DNA of 64,000 nt from Terriglobia bacterium (GTDB lineage Bacteria; Acidobacteriota; Terriglobia; Bryobacterales; Bryobacteraceae), in the NCBI GenBank assembly GCA_020073445.1, contig JAIQFE010000008.1, positions 109,200 to 173,199 of the forward strand, read 5' to 3'. The position numbers and the translations under genes were made by a program. The notes beneath the pieces are model-generated. The model did no database searches. It was not told the origin of the DNA and saw only the letters and a list, made by a program, of their open reading frames with translations. Positions 17,626 to 26,502 of the stretch are shown here, in pieces. The stretch's first letter is position 1; each line of letters opens with the position of its first letter.

Positions 17626-17648
17626 TGGAGCGGTGCTTACTTTCCGGC

Positions 17649-18998
17649 TTATTTTCCTTCGAGCAGGAAAGTCGGCGCGAGTCCGGTCAGCGTCGAAAAT
17701 CCCGACGAACCCGCGACGCTCAGCCAGCTCGACGCCCCGTAAACTTTGCCCAGGAAAGCATGCGGGTGGAGGTGCACCACCATATCTTTCATGATCAGGC
17801 TGCCGTACTGCATCAGAGGGAACACGGAGTGCGTCGGTTCCACGGCTTCCTGCACCACGAAGGGAGTCCGCATGGCCTGCCGCAGCGCCTTCTCCCAACC
17901 CGCGTCATCCACATCCGCGCCTCGCACCGGATGCAGGTCCGTCGAATCGTCATTGGGCTTGAGCACCAACTTGGCGCGATGCTTCATGACGAACTCGGGC
18001 AAGTCCACCGTCCGGTTTTTGTAGGTCGTCTTGGCTGCCTGCACCAGCCGTGTCCACGGCACAAATTCGCTGATCGCCCGCCTCTCGGCTGCCGGAAACT
18101 TGCCGGTGATCTTTTCGTCCGTGAGCAGGTCGAATAGGACCCGCTTGGAGCCGATATCGGCGCGGAAGCTGTTCACCATGCAGACCGCGTGCTCTTTGTA
18201 GGCACGCACCATGGCATGGTTGAGATCGAACCGCACCAGGAACTCTTGCACCTTGATGCGCCGGTACAGGATGTCGATGTTGAAATCGCCCTTGCGCAAA
18301 ACGTTGTTGCGATACTCGAGCTGCTCCGGCGAAACCACTTCAGTGGCGTATCCTTCGTTCGCGAAGAATCCCGCTAGAAGCGCGTGATCGCTGGATGCGG
18401 CCGCGAACGGCGCTTTGAATTCGACAATGGCGATGTTCGGTTTCTTTTGCTTCCCGCCGAATTCCTTGTAAGCCTTCAGCAGCCCGGCCAGCAGGTGCTT
18501 GGCGCCGCCCATCTTTTGAAGCTTGTATTTTTTGCGGAATTGTTTGACCGGCGGCGCTTCATAGTACAGCTCCGACAGCGCGTCTCCGTAAAGAACTCCC
18601 GCAGGCGCCTCTGAGTTAAAACCGGTGAAGCGGATCGAACCGTCGTGGATCGTGGCATCCAGCAGCGCCGTGATTCCCACGGTCGAATACCCCGGATCCA
18701 CAGCCGCCAGCATTTTTTCAGCGGGCAATAGGTGCAGACGCCCGAGTAGCGCGGGCGTATCCAGGGCCAGCTTCTCCACGCGGGCGATCGCCGAGAGCAA
18801 CGTCTCGGACGCCCGCACCAGAGCGGCGTAGTCCTTCTGCGTTATCAAGTGCGGCCGCAGCACCGGCGACACGGGCCTGCCGTCCAGTTTCTCGGACTTG
18901 ATGCGCTCTTGCAGCGCATGGGCCCATGCCAGGTCGATGTAGGGTTCGCTCTCGATGAGTTTGTGATATCGGGCGACTGCCTCACTCACCAGAGTCAT
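17649..18998 (-). CDS. Uncharacterised protein, ATP-grasp-like
   Basis: About 449 residues from the ATG at 18998 (an in-frame TTG lies 20 codons upstream). I do not recognise a named enzyme. The C-terminal half has features of an ATP-grasp or glutathionylspermidine-synthase-like fold: KHRAKLVLKPNDDSTD (nucleotide-binding Lys region), FVVQEAVEP and MKDMVVHLHPHAFLGKVYG. The middle contains a Rossmann-like segment (KPNIAIVEFKAPF) and EFLVRFDLNHAMVRAYK. An amide- or peptide-bond ligase role is inference. A plausible promoter lies upstream; the gene is convergent with the Wzt-like gene and downstream of typA. Confidence 0.55.
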   Translation of the reverse strand: MTLVSEAVARYHKLIESEPYIDLAWAHALQERIKSEKLDGRPVSPVLRPHLITQKDYAALVRASETLLSAIARVEKLALDTPALLGRLHLLPAEKMLAAVDPGYSTVGITALLDATIHDGSIRFTGFNSEAPAGVLYGDALSELYYEAPPVKQFRKKYKLQKMGGAKHLLAGLLKAYKEFGGKQKKPNIAIVEFKAPFAAASSDHALLAGFFANEGYATEVVSPEQLEYRNNVLRKGDFNIDILYRRIKVQEFLVRFDLNHAMVRAYKEHAVCMVNSFRADIGSKRVLFDLLTDEKITGKFPAAERRAISEFVPWTRLVQAAKTTYKNRTVDLPEFVMKHRAKLVLKPNDDSTDLHPVRGADVDDAGWEKALRQAMRTPFVVQEAVEPTHSVFPLMQYGSLIMKDMVVHLHPHAFLGKVYGASSWLSVAGSSGFSTLTGLAPTFLLEGK

Positions 18999-19057
18999 CG
19001 TGTTTATCGACGTTAGTATCGCACTGCCAGGGGCATTTGCAAAATACAGTAGCGTCA

Positions 19058-19086
19058 ATACTATTACTTAAGGCCCTGATAGTAAA
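19058..19086 (-). promoter_or_regulatory. Candidate sigma-70 promoter for the ATP-grasp-like gene
   Basis: On the minus strand TTTACT (19086-19081), a 17-base spacer and TAGTAT (19063-19058) match the -35/-10 layout with four of six bases each. It lies in the unusually AT-rich intergenic stretch between the typA stop (19112) and the downstream start (18998). No terminator for typA was seen here. Confidence 0.35.
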
Positions 19087-19111
19087 GGACTTTTAGATAA
19101 AACAAAATACC

Positions 19112-20908
19112 CTAGCGTTGATTTGCTTTGAGCACTTTTTTGCGCAGCCGGATGGACTGAGGCGTTACCTCCACCAGTTCGTCCTCGCGGATGAACTCGA
19201 TGGCCTGCTCCAGATTCAGCAGTCGTGGGGGCACCAGCCGGATGGCCTCGTCCGCCGAAGAAGCGCGCATGTTCGTCAGCTTTTTCTCCTTGACGATGTT
19301 CACGTCCAGGTCGGTATCGCGCGCGTTCTCGCCGACGATCATGCCCTCGTAGACCTCGGTCGCCGGCGATACGAACATCTCGCCGCGTTCCTGCAAATTG
19401 AAGATCGCGTAACCGGTGGTCTTGCCCGCGCGGTCGGCGATCAGCGATCCCGTCGGCCGCGAGGGTATGTCGCCCTGCCACTCGATGTAGCCCTCAAACA
19501 GCGAATTCATGATCGCAGTGCCCTTGGTATCCGTCATCATTTCGCTGCGCAGGCCGATCAGGCCGCGCGACGGCACCAGAAACTCCAGGCGCACCCGGCC
19601 GGAACCGTGGTTGATCATCTTCTGCATCTTGCCCTTGCGCGTGCCCATCTTCTCCATCACCACGCCGGTGAAGGCCTCCGGGCAATCGATCACCAGCAGC
19701 TCATTCGGCTCATGCAGTTTGCCGCCGATGGTTTTGGTCAGGATTTCGGGCTTGCCGACGCCCAGCTCGAAGCCTTCGCGCCGCATCATTTCGATCAGGA
19801 TCGCCAGCTGCAGCTCTCCCCGGCCCATCACCTTGAAGGCATCCGGACCGCCGGCTTCTTCCACGCGGATCGAAACGTTGGTGAGCAGCTCTTTATCCAG
19901 CCGGTCGCGCAGATTGCGCGACGTCACGTACGTCCCTTCGCGGCCCGAAAAGGGCGACGTGTTGATGGTAAACGTCATCGCGATGGTCGGTTCGTCGATC
20001 AGGATATGCGGCAGCGGCTTGGGCGTATCCACGTGCGTGATGGTCTCGCCGATAGTGATCCCCTCCACGCCCGCGATGGCCAGAATGTCGCCCGGCCGGC
20101 CGATCGTCTCATCCACGCGCTTCAGGCCTTCGAACGAGTACAGCTTGGTGATCTTGGTCTTGTGGAAGGATCCGTCCAGCTTGGCGATCGAGACGTCATC
20201 GCCCAGCCGGAGCGTTCCGTTGAAGACCCGGCCGATGGCCAGGCGGCCCAGGTATTCGCTGTAATCCAGATTCGCGACCAACATTTGCAGGATTCCTTCG
20301 GGATCGCCCTTGGGCGCGGGGATCTTCTCCAGAATCGTATCGAAGAGGATCCGCAGGTCCGCGCTCTCCTGCTCCGGGTCCAGCTTCGCGACCCCTAGCT
20401 TCGCGTTGGTGTAGATAATCGGGAAATCGAGCTGGTCCTCGGCGGCGTCCAGATCGATAAACAAATCGTAGACTTCGTTGAGCACTTCCTGAATGCGCGC
20501 ATCCGGGCGGTCGATCTTGTTGATCACCACGATGGGCGTCAGACGGGCCTCCAGCGCTTTCATGAGCACGTAGCGGGTCTGGGGCAGGGGACCCTCGCTG
20601 GCGTCCACCAGCAGCATCACGCCGTCCACGATCTTGAGCGCACGTTCTACTTCGCCCCCGAAATCGCTGTGGCCGGGGGTGTCGACGATGTTGATCTTGA
20701 TGTCGTGATAGCGCAAGCCGGTGGCTTTGGCCAGGATGGTGATGCCGCGCTCGCGCTCCAGCTCGTTGGAATCCATCATGCGGTCGACCACCGCCTCATT
20801 GGCCCGGAAAAGGCCGCTTTGGCGGAGCATTGCGTCTACAAGGGTGGTTTTGCCGTGGTCAACGTGGGCAATGATGGCCACGTTGCGGATCGTTTCGTTT
20901 GAATGCAT
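19112..20908 (-). CDS. typA: Translational GTPase TypA/BipA
   Basis: 598 residues. The translation-factor G domain has G1 [10 protein letters not shown] (about 15-24), RERGITI in switch I, G3 [10 protein letters not shown] and G4 NKID. The EF-G-like domains II, III and V and the unique TypA C-terminal domain follow ([51 protein letters not shown]). TypA is a ribosome-associated GTPase needed for ribosome assembly and growth under cold or stress. Length and motif order are canonical. It diverges from the SRPBCC gene at 20976. Confidence 0.97.
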   Translation of the reverse strand: MHSNETIRNVAIIAHVDHGKTTLVDAMLRQSGLFRANEAVVDRMMDSNELERERGITILAKATGLRYHDIKINIVDTPGHSDFGGEVERALKIVDGVMLLVDASEGPLPQTRYVLMKALEARLTPIVVINKIDRPDARIQEVLNEVYDLFIDLDAAEDQLDFPIIYTNAKLGVAKLDPEQESADLRILFDTILEKIPAPKGDPEGILQMLVANLDYSEYLGRLAIGRVFNGTLRLGDDVSIAKLDGSFHKTKITKLYSFEGLKRVDETIGRPGDILAIAGVEGITIGETITHVDTPKPLPHILIDEPTIAMTFTINTSPFSGREGTYVTSRNLRDRLDKELLTNVSIRVEEAGGPDAFKVMGRGELQLAILIEMMRREGFELGVGKPEILTKTIGGKLHEPNELLVIDCPEAFTGVVMEKMGTRKGKMQKMINHGSGRVRLEFLVPSRGLIGLRSEMMTDTKGTAIMNSLFEGYIEWQGDIPSRPTGSLIADRAGKTTGYAIFNLQERGEMFVSPATEVYEGMIVGENARDTDLDVNIVKEKKLTNMRASSADEAIRLVPPRLLNLEQAIEFIREDELVEVTPQSIRLRKKVLKANQR

Positions 20909-20975
20909 TGGAACTTCTATGGTCTCATGAACCTGTTAACCCATGATCTGAGGAATGCCAAACTGCCCTATATTG

Positions 20976-21488
20976 ATGGCTATGAACAGGTCCCTGATGC
21001 TCGTTGTCTTGCTCGGAAATGCGCTGGTTCAGGCCGCTTCCGTGGATCCGGTAGTGACCACCGGCATCGTCAGCGCTCCTGTCAACGAAGTCTGGAAGGC
21101 TGTGACGACTAAGGAGGGAATCGAATCCTGGATGGTCGCCAAGACCGAGTTCGAATTACGCGTAGGCGCGACCTGGAAGACCAGTTACAGCAAGGACTCC
21201 ACTCTCGACGACGACGCGGCGATTCACCACACCATCCTGGCTTATGACCCGGGCCGGATGTTTTCCTTCCGCACGGTCAAGTATCCCAAGGGCTTCGCCT
21301 TTCCGAACGCGATCGCCAAAACGTGGACCGTGATCTATCTGGAACCCGTGGGTGAACGCCAAACCAGGTTCACGGGCCGCATGCTCGGCTTCACCGATGA
21401 CGAGGAATCGCAGAAGATGCGGGCCTTCTTCGAGCGAGGCAATCAGCAGACCCTGGACAGCCTGATCAAGAGATTCGAATCGCACTGA
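20976..21488 (+). CDS. Secreted SRPBCC/AHSA1-like domain protein
   Basis: 170 residues from the ATG at 20976; ATG 20982 and ATG 20955 are also in frame and none has a strong ribosome-binding site. A signal peptide (NRSLMLVVLLGNALVQAAS) precedes a START-like SRPBCC fold recognisable from IVSAPVNEVWKAVTTKEGIESWM, the AHSA1-type opening 'xAPxxxVWxAlTtxExixxWm', and KTWTVIYLEPVGERQTRFTG. Such domains bind hydrophobic ligands; export is unusual for the family. It sits 21 bases upstream of der and may share its transcript. Confidence 0.78.
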   Translation: MAMNRSLMLVVLLGNALVQAASVDPVVTTGIVSAPVNEVWKAVTTKEGIESWMVAKTEFELRVGATWKTSYSKDSTLDDDAAIHHTILAYDPGRMFSFRTVKYPKGFAFPNAIAKTWTVIYLEPVGERQTRFTGRMLGFTDDEESQKMRAFFERGNQQTLDSLIKRFESH

Positions 21489-21509
21489 TTGTGGAGGGTG
21501 CGATGATGG

Positions 21510-22811
21510 GTGTACGTGTCCGCACAGCCTTCCGTAGTCATCGTTGGTCGTCCCAACGTCGGTAAGTCGACTCTATTCAACGCGATCCTGCGTTCGCGCC
21601 GCTCCATTGTCGGCGACGAACCCGGCATCACGCGCGACCGCATCTACGGCCAGGCGGAGTATCGGGCTAAGAAATTCGACCTGATCGATACCGGCGGCAT
21701 CGTCCAGGGTGACGACGCCCTGATTCCGAGCGAAATCCTGCGCCAGGCGCGTGTGGCGCTGGAAAGTGCCGATCACGTCATCTTCCTGATCGATGGCCGC
21801 AGCGAGCTGACAGCCGCCGATCGCGACCTGGCCAAGATGCTCCGCAAGCTGGGAAAGCCTGTGGCACTGGCCGTAAACAAGATCGATAGCGAGCGCCGGG
21901 CCGGCCTGGCCCACGAATTTCACGAGCTCGGCTTCGAGCATCTTTTCCCGGTTTCCGCGGAACATCACCTGGGGATCGACGAGCTGTTGGCGCACGTCAC
22001 AGCCGGATTCCCGGTCTCGGCCCCGGAGCCCAATGAGCCCGCGAACCGGATCAAGGTCGCCATTCTGGGCCGCCCCAACGTCGGAAAGTCCACGCTGCTG
22101 AATGCGCTGGTGGGATCCGACCGGGCCATCGTTTCTCCCATCGCCGGTACCACCCGCGACGCCGTGGATGAGTCCGTCCTCCGTGATGGTGTCGAGTACG
22201 TGTTCGTCGATACGGCCGGAATCCGGCGCAAGGGCAAGACCCACCTGATGGCCGAAAAGCTGAGCGTGGTGATGGCGCGCCGACACCTGCGCATGTGCCA
22301 TGTCGCTTTGCTGGTCATGGACGCGACGGAAGGCGTGCTTTCGGCCGATGCCACCATCGCCGGATACGCCCACGAAGAAGGCCGTTCGTTGATCCTGTGC
22401 GTGAACAAGTGGGATGCACTCAAGGAACGTAACCGGAAGAAGTTCCTGGAACAGATCCAGGAACGGCTGAAATTCCTGGATTACGCCCCGGTGGTGTTCA
22501 TATCGGCGCTCAAGGGGCAGGGCACGCCGGCTCTTTTTCCTCTGATCCGCAAAGGCTTCGAATCGGCCTCCCGCCGGATCGGCACGGGCGAGCTGAACCG
22601 CTTTGTGGATACGCTCCGCTGGGAGTTTCGTCCCAAGATCAAGTACCTGACGCAGGCGTCGATCCGCCCGCCCACTTTCGTCATCTTTACCGACCGCACA
22701 GGCACCGGAAAGCTGCACTTTTCGGCCGAGCGGAATCTTGCGAACCGGTTGCGGGAGAAATTCGACTTCGCGGGGACGCCGGTGGTCGTAAAAACCAAGC
22801 GAGCGGAATAA
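21510..22811 (+). CDS. der: Ribosome biogenesis GTPase Der (EngA)
   Basis: 433 residues with the diagnostic tandem G domains: GRPNVGKSTLFN (about 12-23) and GRPNVGKSTLLN (about 188-199). G3 motifs are DTGG and DTAG, G4 motifs NKID and NKWD, and the C-terminal KH-like domain ends FAGTPVVVKTKRAE. Der acts in 50S subunit assembly. The start is GTG at 21510 with GGAGGG 11 bases upstream; GTG 21516 is an alternative. The 3' end of der appears partly duplicated in front of the second EAL-HDOD gene (24095-24109). Confidence 0.96.
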   Translation: MYVSAQPSVVIVGRPNVGKSTLFNAILRSRRSIVGDEPGITRDRIYGQAEYRAKKFDLIDTGGIVQGDDALIPSEILRQARVALESADHVIFLIDGRSELTAADRDLAKMLRKLGKPVALAVNKIDSERRAGLAHEFHELGFEHLFPVSAEHHLGIDELLAHVTAGFPVSAPEPNEPANRIKVAILGRPNVGKSTLLNALVGSDRAIVSPIAGTTRDAVDESVLRDGVEYVFVDTAGIRRKGKTHLMAEKLSVVMARRHLRMCHVALLVMDATEGVLSADATIAGYAHEEGRSLILCVNKWDALKERNRKKFLEQIQERLKFLDYAPVVFISALKGQGTPALFPLIRKGFESASRRIGTGELNRFVDTLRWEFRPKIKYLTQASIRPPTFVIFTDRTGTGKLHFSAERNLANRLREKFDFAGTPVVVKTKRAE

Positions 22812-22851
22812 TATACTCCCGAATTGTCCGTAATTTGTCGATAGGACACGC

Positions 22852-24069
22852 GTGGAAGTTTTTGTCGCGCGCCAGCCCATTTTTGACCGCAATCGCCAGG
22901 TATGGGGCTACGAGCTCCTGTTCCGGTCCGGCGCCGCTCAAACCAAATTCGACGGCACCGAAGCAAGTTCCGCCACCCGGCAGGTGATTTCCAACAGTAT
23001 GTTGGCGATTGGACTGGACACACTGCTGCAGGGAAAACAGGCTCTGATCAACTTCGGCCGGGAAATGGTGCTTCAAGATTGGTACTCCACGCTTCCAAAA
23101 GGGTCCACGATTATCGAACTGACCGAAGATATCGAGCCGGACGGGGAGGTCATGGCAGCCGTGCGGGGGATGCGCGAGCAGGGGTATCGGATCGCGCTGG
23201 ACGATTTCCAGTCGAGCCCGAGAATGGATCCCCTGATCCAGATGGCCAACATGATCAAGGTGGAAATGCAAACGCCAAAGACCCAGCAGGAGGTCATGAT
23301 CCGGGAATTCCACTCGCGTGGCATCCGCATGCTTTCTGAAAAGGTGGAAACGGATTCAGATTACCGCTGGGCGCTCAATGCGGGATATGACTATTTTCAA
23401 GGTTACTTCTTTGCGCGTCCGCTGGTGGTGAAAGGCAAGCAAATCCCGGCCAATAAACTGCAGTGTCTGGAACTGCTTCAGGAAGCGCACCGCCCTGAAG
23501 TCGATTTCACCCGGTTGACGTCCCTGATATCGCGGGATGTGTCGTTCTCTTACAAGCTCCTGCGCTATGCCAATTCGGCCCGATTCGGAAGAACCACCGA
23601 GATCCAATCCATTCGCCGTGCGCTGGTGATGCTGGGGGAGTGCGGTATCCGGAAATGGATCGCCATTGCGGCCCTGCCCGCCATCGCCGGCGACAAGCCG
23701 CGCGAATTGATCACGCAATCCCTGGTCCGCGGTAGATTCTGCGAACTGCTGGCGCAAGCCAGCGGGCAAGGAAACGAAGATCAGGCGTTCCTGGTTGGCC
23801 TGTTTTCCATGCTGGACGCCCTTCTGGACCGTCCTCTGGAGGATGCGCTCGGGGAACTGGGGCTGGCGCTTCCACTGGACTCCGTTTTGCGCGGACAAGC
23901 GCCCGACGACAGCGTCCTGAACCGGATCTATAAGCTGGTTCGCCACTATGAAGTGGCCGATTGGGATGAAGTGGAACGTCTGGCAGGCCACCTGGGAACT
24001 CCCACCGCCCAGGTCGGGGCAGCCTACCGCGAAGCGCTTCCTTGGGCCGATGAGATGGCTCGGGCCTAA
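22852..24069 (+). CDS. EAL-HDOD signalling protein (YuxH type), copy 1
   Basis: 405 residues from a GTG start with AGGA six bases upstream. The N-terminal EAL-type c-di-GMP phosphodiesterase domain (about 1-205) keeps the acidic and metal-ligand positions in recognisable form: YELLFR, INFGRE, IIELTEDIE, ALDDF, IKVEM and SEKVET. The loop after DDF is degenerate (DDFQSSPRMD instead of DDFGTGYSS), so activity is uncertain. The C-terminal HDOD domain (about 210-400) has FTRLTSLISRDVSFSYKLLRYANSA. Domain order and the start MEVFVARQPIFDRNRQVWGYELLFR are those of YuxH/CdgJ-like proteins, several of which regulate motility. Copy 2 follows directly. Confidence 0.9.
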   Translation: MEVFVARQPIFDRNRQVWGYELLFRSGAAQTKFDGTEASSATRQVISNSMLAIGLDTLLQGKQALINFGREMVLQDWYSTLPKGSTIIELTEDIEPDGEVMAAVRGMREQGYRIALDDFQSSPRMDPLIQMANMIKVEMQTPKTQQEVMIREFHSRGIRMLSEKVETDSDYRWALNAGYDYFQGYFFARPLVVKGKQIPANKLQCLELLQEAHRPEVDFTRLTSLISRDVSFSYKLLRYANSARFGRTTEIQSIRRALVMLGECGIRKWIAIAALPAIAGDKPRELITQSLVRGRFCELLAQASGQGNEDQAFLVGLFSMLDALLDRPLEDALGELGLALPLDSVLRGQAPDDSVLNRIYKLVRHYEVADWDEVERLAGHLGTPTAQVGAAYREALPWADEMARA

Positions 24070-24094
24070 CGGCCTCAAGCGCTTGTGTTGCCAG

Positions 24095-24109
24095 AACCAA
24101 GCGGAATAA
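24095..24109 (+). repeat. Footprint of tandem duplication: partial copy of the der tail
   Basis: AACCAAGCGGAATAA in front of copy 2 matches the end of der (AACCAAGCGAGCGGAATAA, 22793-22811) with a four-base deletion. Further downstream TTTCGTCGATA resembles TTTGTCGATA upstream of copy 1. This suggests the duplicated unit began within the last codons of der. Confidence 0.55.
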
Positions 24110-24147
24110 ACCCTAAAGCGAAGCAGGGTTTCGTCGATACGTAAAGG

Positions 24148-25368
24148 GTGGAAGTGTTTGTCGCCCGCCAACCCATCTTCGACCGCAACCGCAAAGTTTG
24201 GGCCTATGAGCTTCTCTTCCGGTCCGATAGCGATGCCACGCACTTTAATGGAGCCGAGCCTAGCTCAGCCACCCGGCAGGTGATTTCCCATGGCATGCTG
24301 TCCATCGGCTGGGACAAGATGCTTCGGGGGAAGCACGGCTGCATCAATTTCGGCCGGGACATGCTTCTGCAGGACCTGTATTCCAGCCTGCCCCCGGGGC
24401 AGACCATTATCGAACTGACCGAGGACATCGAGGCGGATGAGGAAGTGCTGGAGGCGGTCCGCGGGGTCAAAGACCAGGGGTATCGGATCGCACTCGATGA
24501 TTTCCGGCCGGGTCCGCGAATGGACGCACTGGTCGAACTCGCTGACCTGGTCAAAATCGAAATGGATACGCCTAAGGAAAAGCAGGACATTATGCTCCGG
24601 GACCTCCGCGCGCGAGGCATCCGCGTACTTTCCGAAAAAGTGGAAACGGACGCGGATTTCCGTTGGGCCCTTCGCGCCGGATACGACTATTTTCAGGGGA
24701 ACTTCTTCGCGCATCCGGTGGTGATGCAAGGTACCCAAATTCCGGCCGTGAAGATGCAATGCTTGCGGCTGATTCAGGAAGCGCACCGCGCCGAACTCGA
24801 TTTCACCCGGCTGACAGCCCTGATCTCGCAGGACGTTTCGTTATCCTACAAGCTGCTGCGCTATGCCAATTCCGCGCGTTTCGGACGGCAGGGCAAAATC
24901 AGCTCGATTCGCCGCGCTCTGGTGGTCTTGGGGGAGTACGGCATCCGCAAATGGATCGTGATTGCGGCTCTGCCCGCCATCGCCGACGACAAGCCCACCG
25001 AACTGGTCACGCAATCTCTGGTGCGCGGGCGATTCTGCGAGCTGCTGGGGCAAGCCAGCGGGCAAGGCGTGGAAGATCAGGCTTTTCTGGTGGGGCTATT
25101 CTCATTGCTGGACGCCCTTCTGGACCGTCCCCTGAATGACGCGTTGGAGGAACTGGGGCTGGCGCTTCCACTGGATTCCGTTTTGCGCGGGCAAGCGCCC
25201 GACGACAGCGTGCTGAACCGGATCTATAAGCTGGTTCGCCGGTATGAGGTCGCCGATTGGGATGGAGTAGAGGCTCTGGCGGGCCTGCTCGGAACCCCGC
25301 CGGAAGTGGTCGGCGCAGCCTATCGCGAGGCACTGCCGTGGGCCGACGAATTGGCCCACGCTACGTAA
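24148..25368 (+). CDS. EAL-HDOD signalling protein (YuxH type), copy 2
   Basis: 406 residues from GTG 24148 (AAAGG immediately upstream). Paralogue of the preceding gene, about three-quarters identical by eye over the full length with no large indels. It shares the start VFVARQPIFDRNR, IIELTEDIEADEE, ALDDFRPGPRMD, SEKVETDADF and the HDOD core FTRLTALISQDVSLSYKLLRYANSARFG. The differences cluster in the EAL half and in the N-terminal variable patch after ELLFRS; the HDOD half is more conserved. This fits shared output with diverged input. It is convergent with the ABC permease gene at a six-base gap. Confidence 0.9.
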   Translation: MEVFVARQPIFDRNRKVWAYELLFRSDSDATHFNGAEPSSATRQVISHGMLSIGWDKMLRGKHGCINFGRDMLLQDLYSSLPPGQTIIELTEDIEADEEVLEAVRGVKDQGYRIALDDFRPGPRMDALVELADLVKIEMDTPKEKQDIMLRDLRARGIRVLSEKVETDADFRWALRAGYDYFQGNFFAHPVVMQGTQIPAVKMQCLRLIQEAHRAELDFTRLTALISQDVSLSYKLLRYANSARFGRQGKISSIRRALVVLGEYGIRKWIVIAALPAIADDKPTELVTQSLVRGRFCELLGQASGQGVEDQAFLVGLFSLLDALLDRPLNDALEELGLALPLDSVLRGQAPDDSVLNRIYKLVRRYEVADWDGVEALAGLLGTPPEVVGAAYREALPWADELAHAT

Positions 25369-25374
25369 GCGCGT

Positions 25375-26151
25375 TCAGATGTACTCGTAGAAACTCCGCT
25401 TCAGTCTCCCGAACACCACCAGTCCGATACCGAGCGTGACCGCCGCCACGATCACCATGTTCTCGATCAGCGTTGCCGCCGGGGCACGATTGTCGATGAG
25501 GATATTGCGCATCGCCATCACCAACGCCGCCACTGGGTTGAAACGATAGACCGACTTGAACCGGTCCGGAATACTCTCGAACGAGTAGAAGGTCGGCACC
25601 AGCCAGAACAGCACCAAGTTGAACGATTCCACCACGTATTGCGTGTCGCGGACGAATACGCTGATCGCGCTCGATAGTAGAGAAACGCCGCAAACGAAAA
25701 CAATGTACAGCGCCCATAACGGCACTAGCCATAACCAGAACCGGTTGGGGTACAAACCGAAGTAAAGCGCCAGGGATAGCAGCAACGCCACCTGGATGGC
25801 CAGATGGACGCAGTTGGAAAACACCGCCGCGATGGGAACCATCTCGCGAGGTACAGGTACGCGTTTCACCAGTTGGGCGTTGGCGATGATCGAGGTGGTT
25901 CCGCTCAGCCAGGCGCCCGTGAAGAAGTTTAAGGGCACCAGGCTGCAGAGCAGGAATAGAGGGAAAGCCGGCGGGTTGTTTTTGCCGTACACATACCCGA
26001 AGATGAACGTCAGCACTCCCATCATCACCAGGGGGTTGATCAGCGACCACAGGATGCCCAGGCTCATATTCCGGTAGCGGATCCGGAAATCCTTGAGCAC
26101 CAGGTTTTCAAGGAGATAGAGGTAGTCTCCTTTCCACTTTCGTTGAATCAT
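25375..26151 (-). CDS. ABC-2 type polysaccharide export permease (Wzm-like)
   Basis: 258 residues from the ATG at 26151, which has GAGG at good spacing; an upstream in-frame TTG at 26169 is less likely. There are six transmembrane segments. The cytoplasmic N-terminus has LVLKDFRIRYRNMSLGILWSLINPL, typical of Wzm/TagG permeases that export O-antigen or teichoic-type polymers. The C-terminal segment ends GRLKRSFYEYI. The expected Wzt ATPase is not adjacent. The only Wzt-like gene in the window (16681-17625) has a degenerate ATPase and lies about 8 kb away, so a functional ATPase must come from elsewhere. Confidence 0.88.
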   Translation of the reverse strand: MIQRKWKGDYLYLLENLVLKDFRIRYRNMSLGILWSLINPLVMMGVLTFIFGYVYGKNNPPAFPLFLLCSLVPLNFFTGAWLSGTTSIIANAQLVKRVPVPREMVPIAAVFSNCVHLAIQVALLLSLALYFGLYPNRFWLWLVPLWALYIVFVCGVSLLSSAISVFVRDTQYVVESFNLVLFWLVPTFYSFESIPDRFKSVYRFNPVAALVMAMRNILIDNRAPAATLIENMVIVAAVTLGIGLVVFGRLKRSFYEYI

Positions 26152-26235
26152 TCGAGCCTCAGTATACAATGCGGTTCGCCCCCCTGCCCCTTAGGTCTCA
26201 AAATAGGAGACACTGGTCGATAGGCAATATTGGGC

Positions 26236-26502
26236 ATGAAAGTTCAAAGCGCCAAGCTCCCGCCTCTGGACGCGACGGATCCGCCGGACCGGGACCAGGC
26301 CGCACGGACGAGTTCAGACGCGGCCGCTGACGACGTCCATCTGTCCGAGCTGGTCAGGAGTCTGCGTTCCCTGGTGCCGGATTCCCCGGAGCGCCAGGAA
26401 CGCATCGAGCAGCTTGCGCGAGCCTACGCCAACGGGACCTACAAAGTGGACGCTGAGGCCACCGCCTCAAAGATTATTGACGACTCGCTACAGTATCCGT
26501 AG
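26236..26502 (+). CDS. flgM: FlgM-like anti-sigma-28 factor
   Basis: 88 residues from the ATG at 26236 (an in-frame TTG lies two codons upstream). The N-terminal half is polar and probably disordered. The C-terminal half matches FlgM: DDVHLSELVRSLRSLVPDSPERQERIEQLARAYANGTYKVDAEATASKIIDDSL, with the diagnostic 'GTYxVDAExxAxKii' ending. FlgM holds the flagellar sigma factor FliA until hook completion. No flagellar gene is near. Its last 29 bases overlap the convergent endonuclease-family gene. Confidence 0.8.
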   Translation: MKVQSAKLPPLDATDPPDRDQAARTSSDAAADDVHLSELVRSLRSLVPDSPERQERIEQLARAYANGTYKVDAEATASKIIDDSLQYP

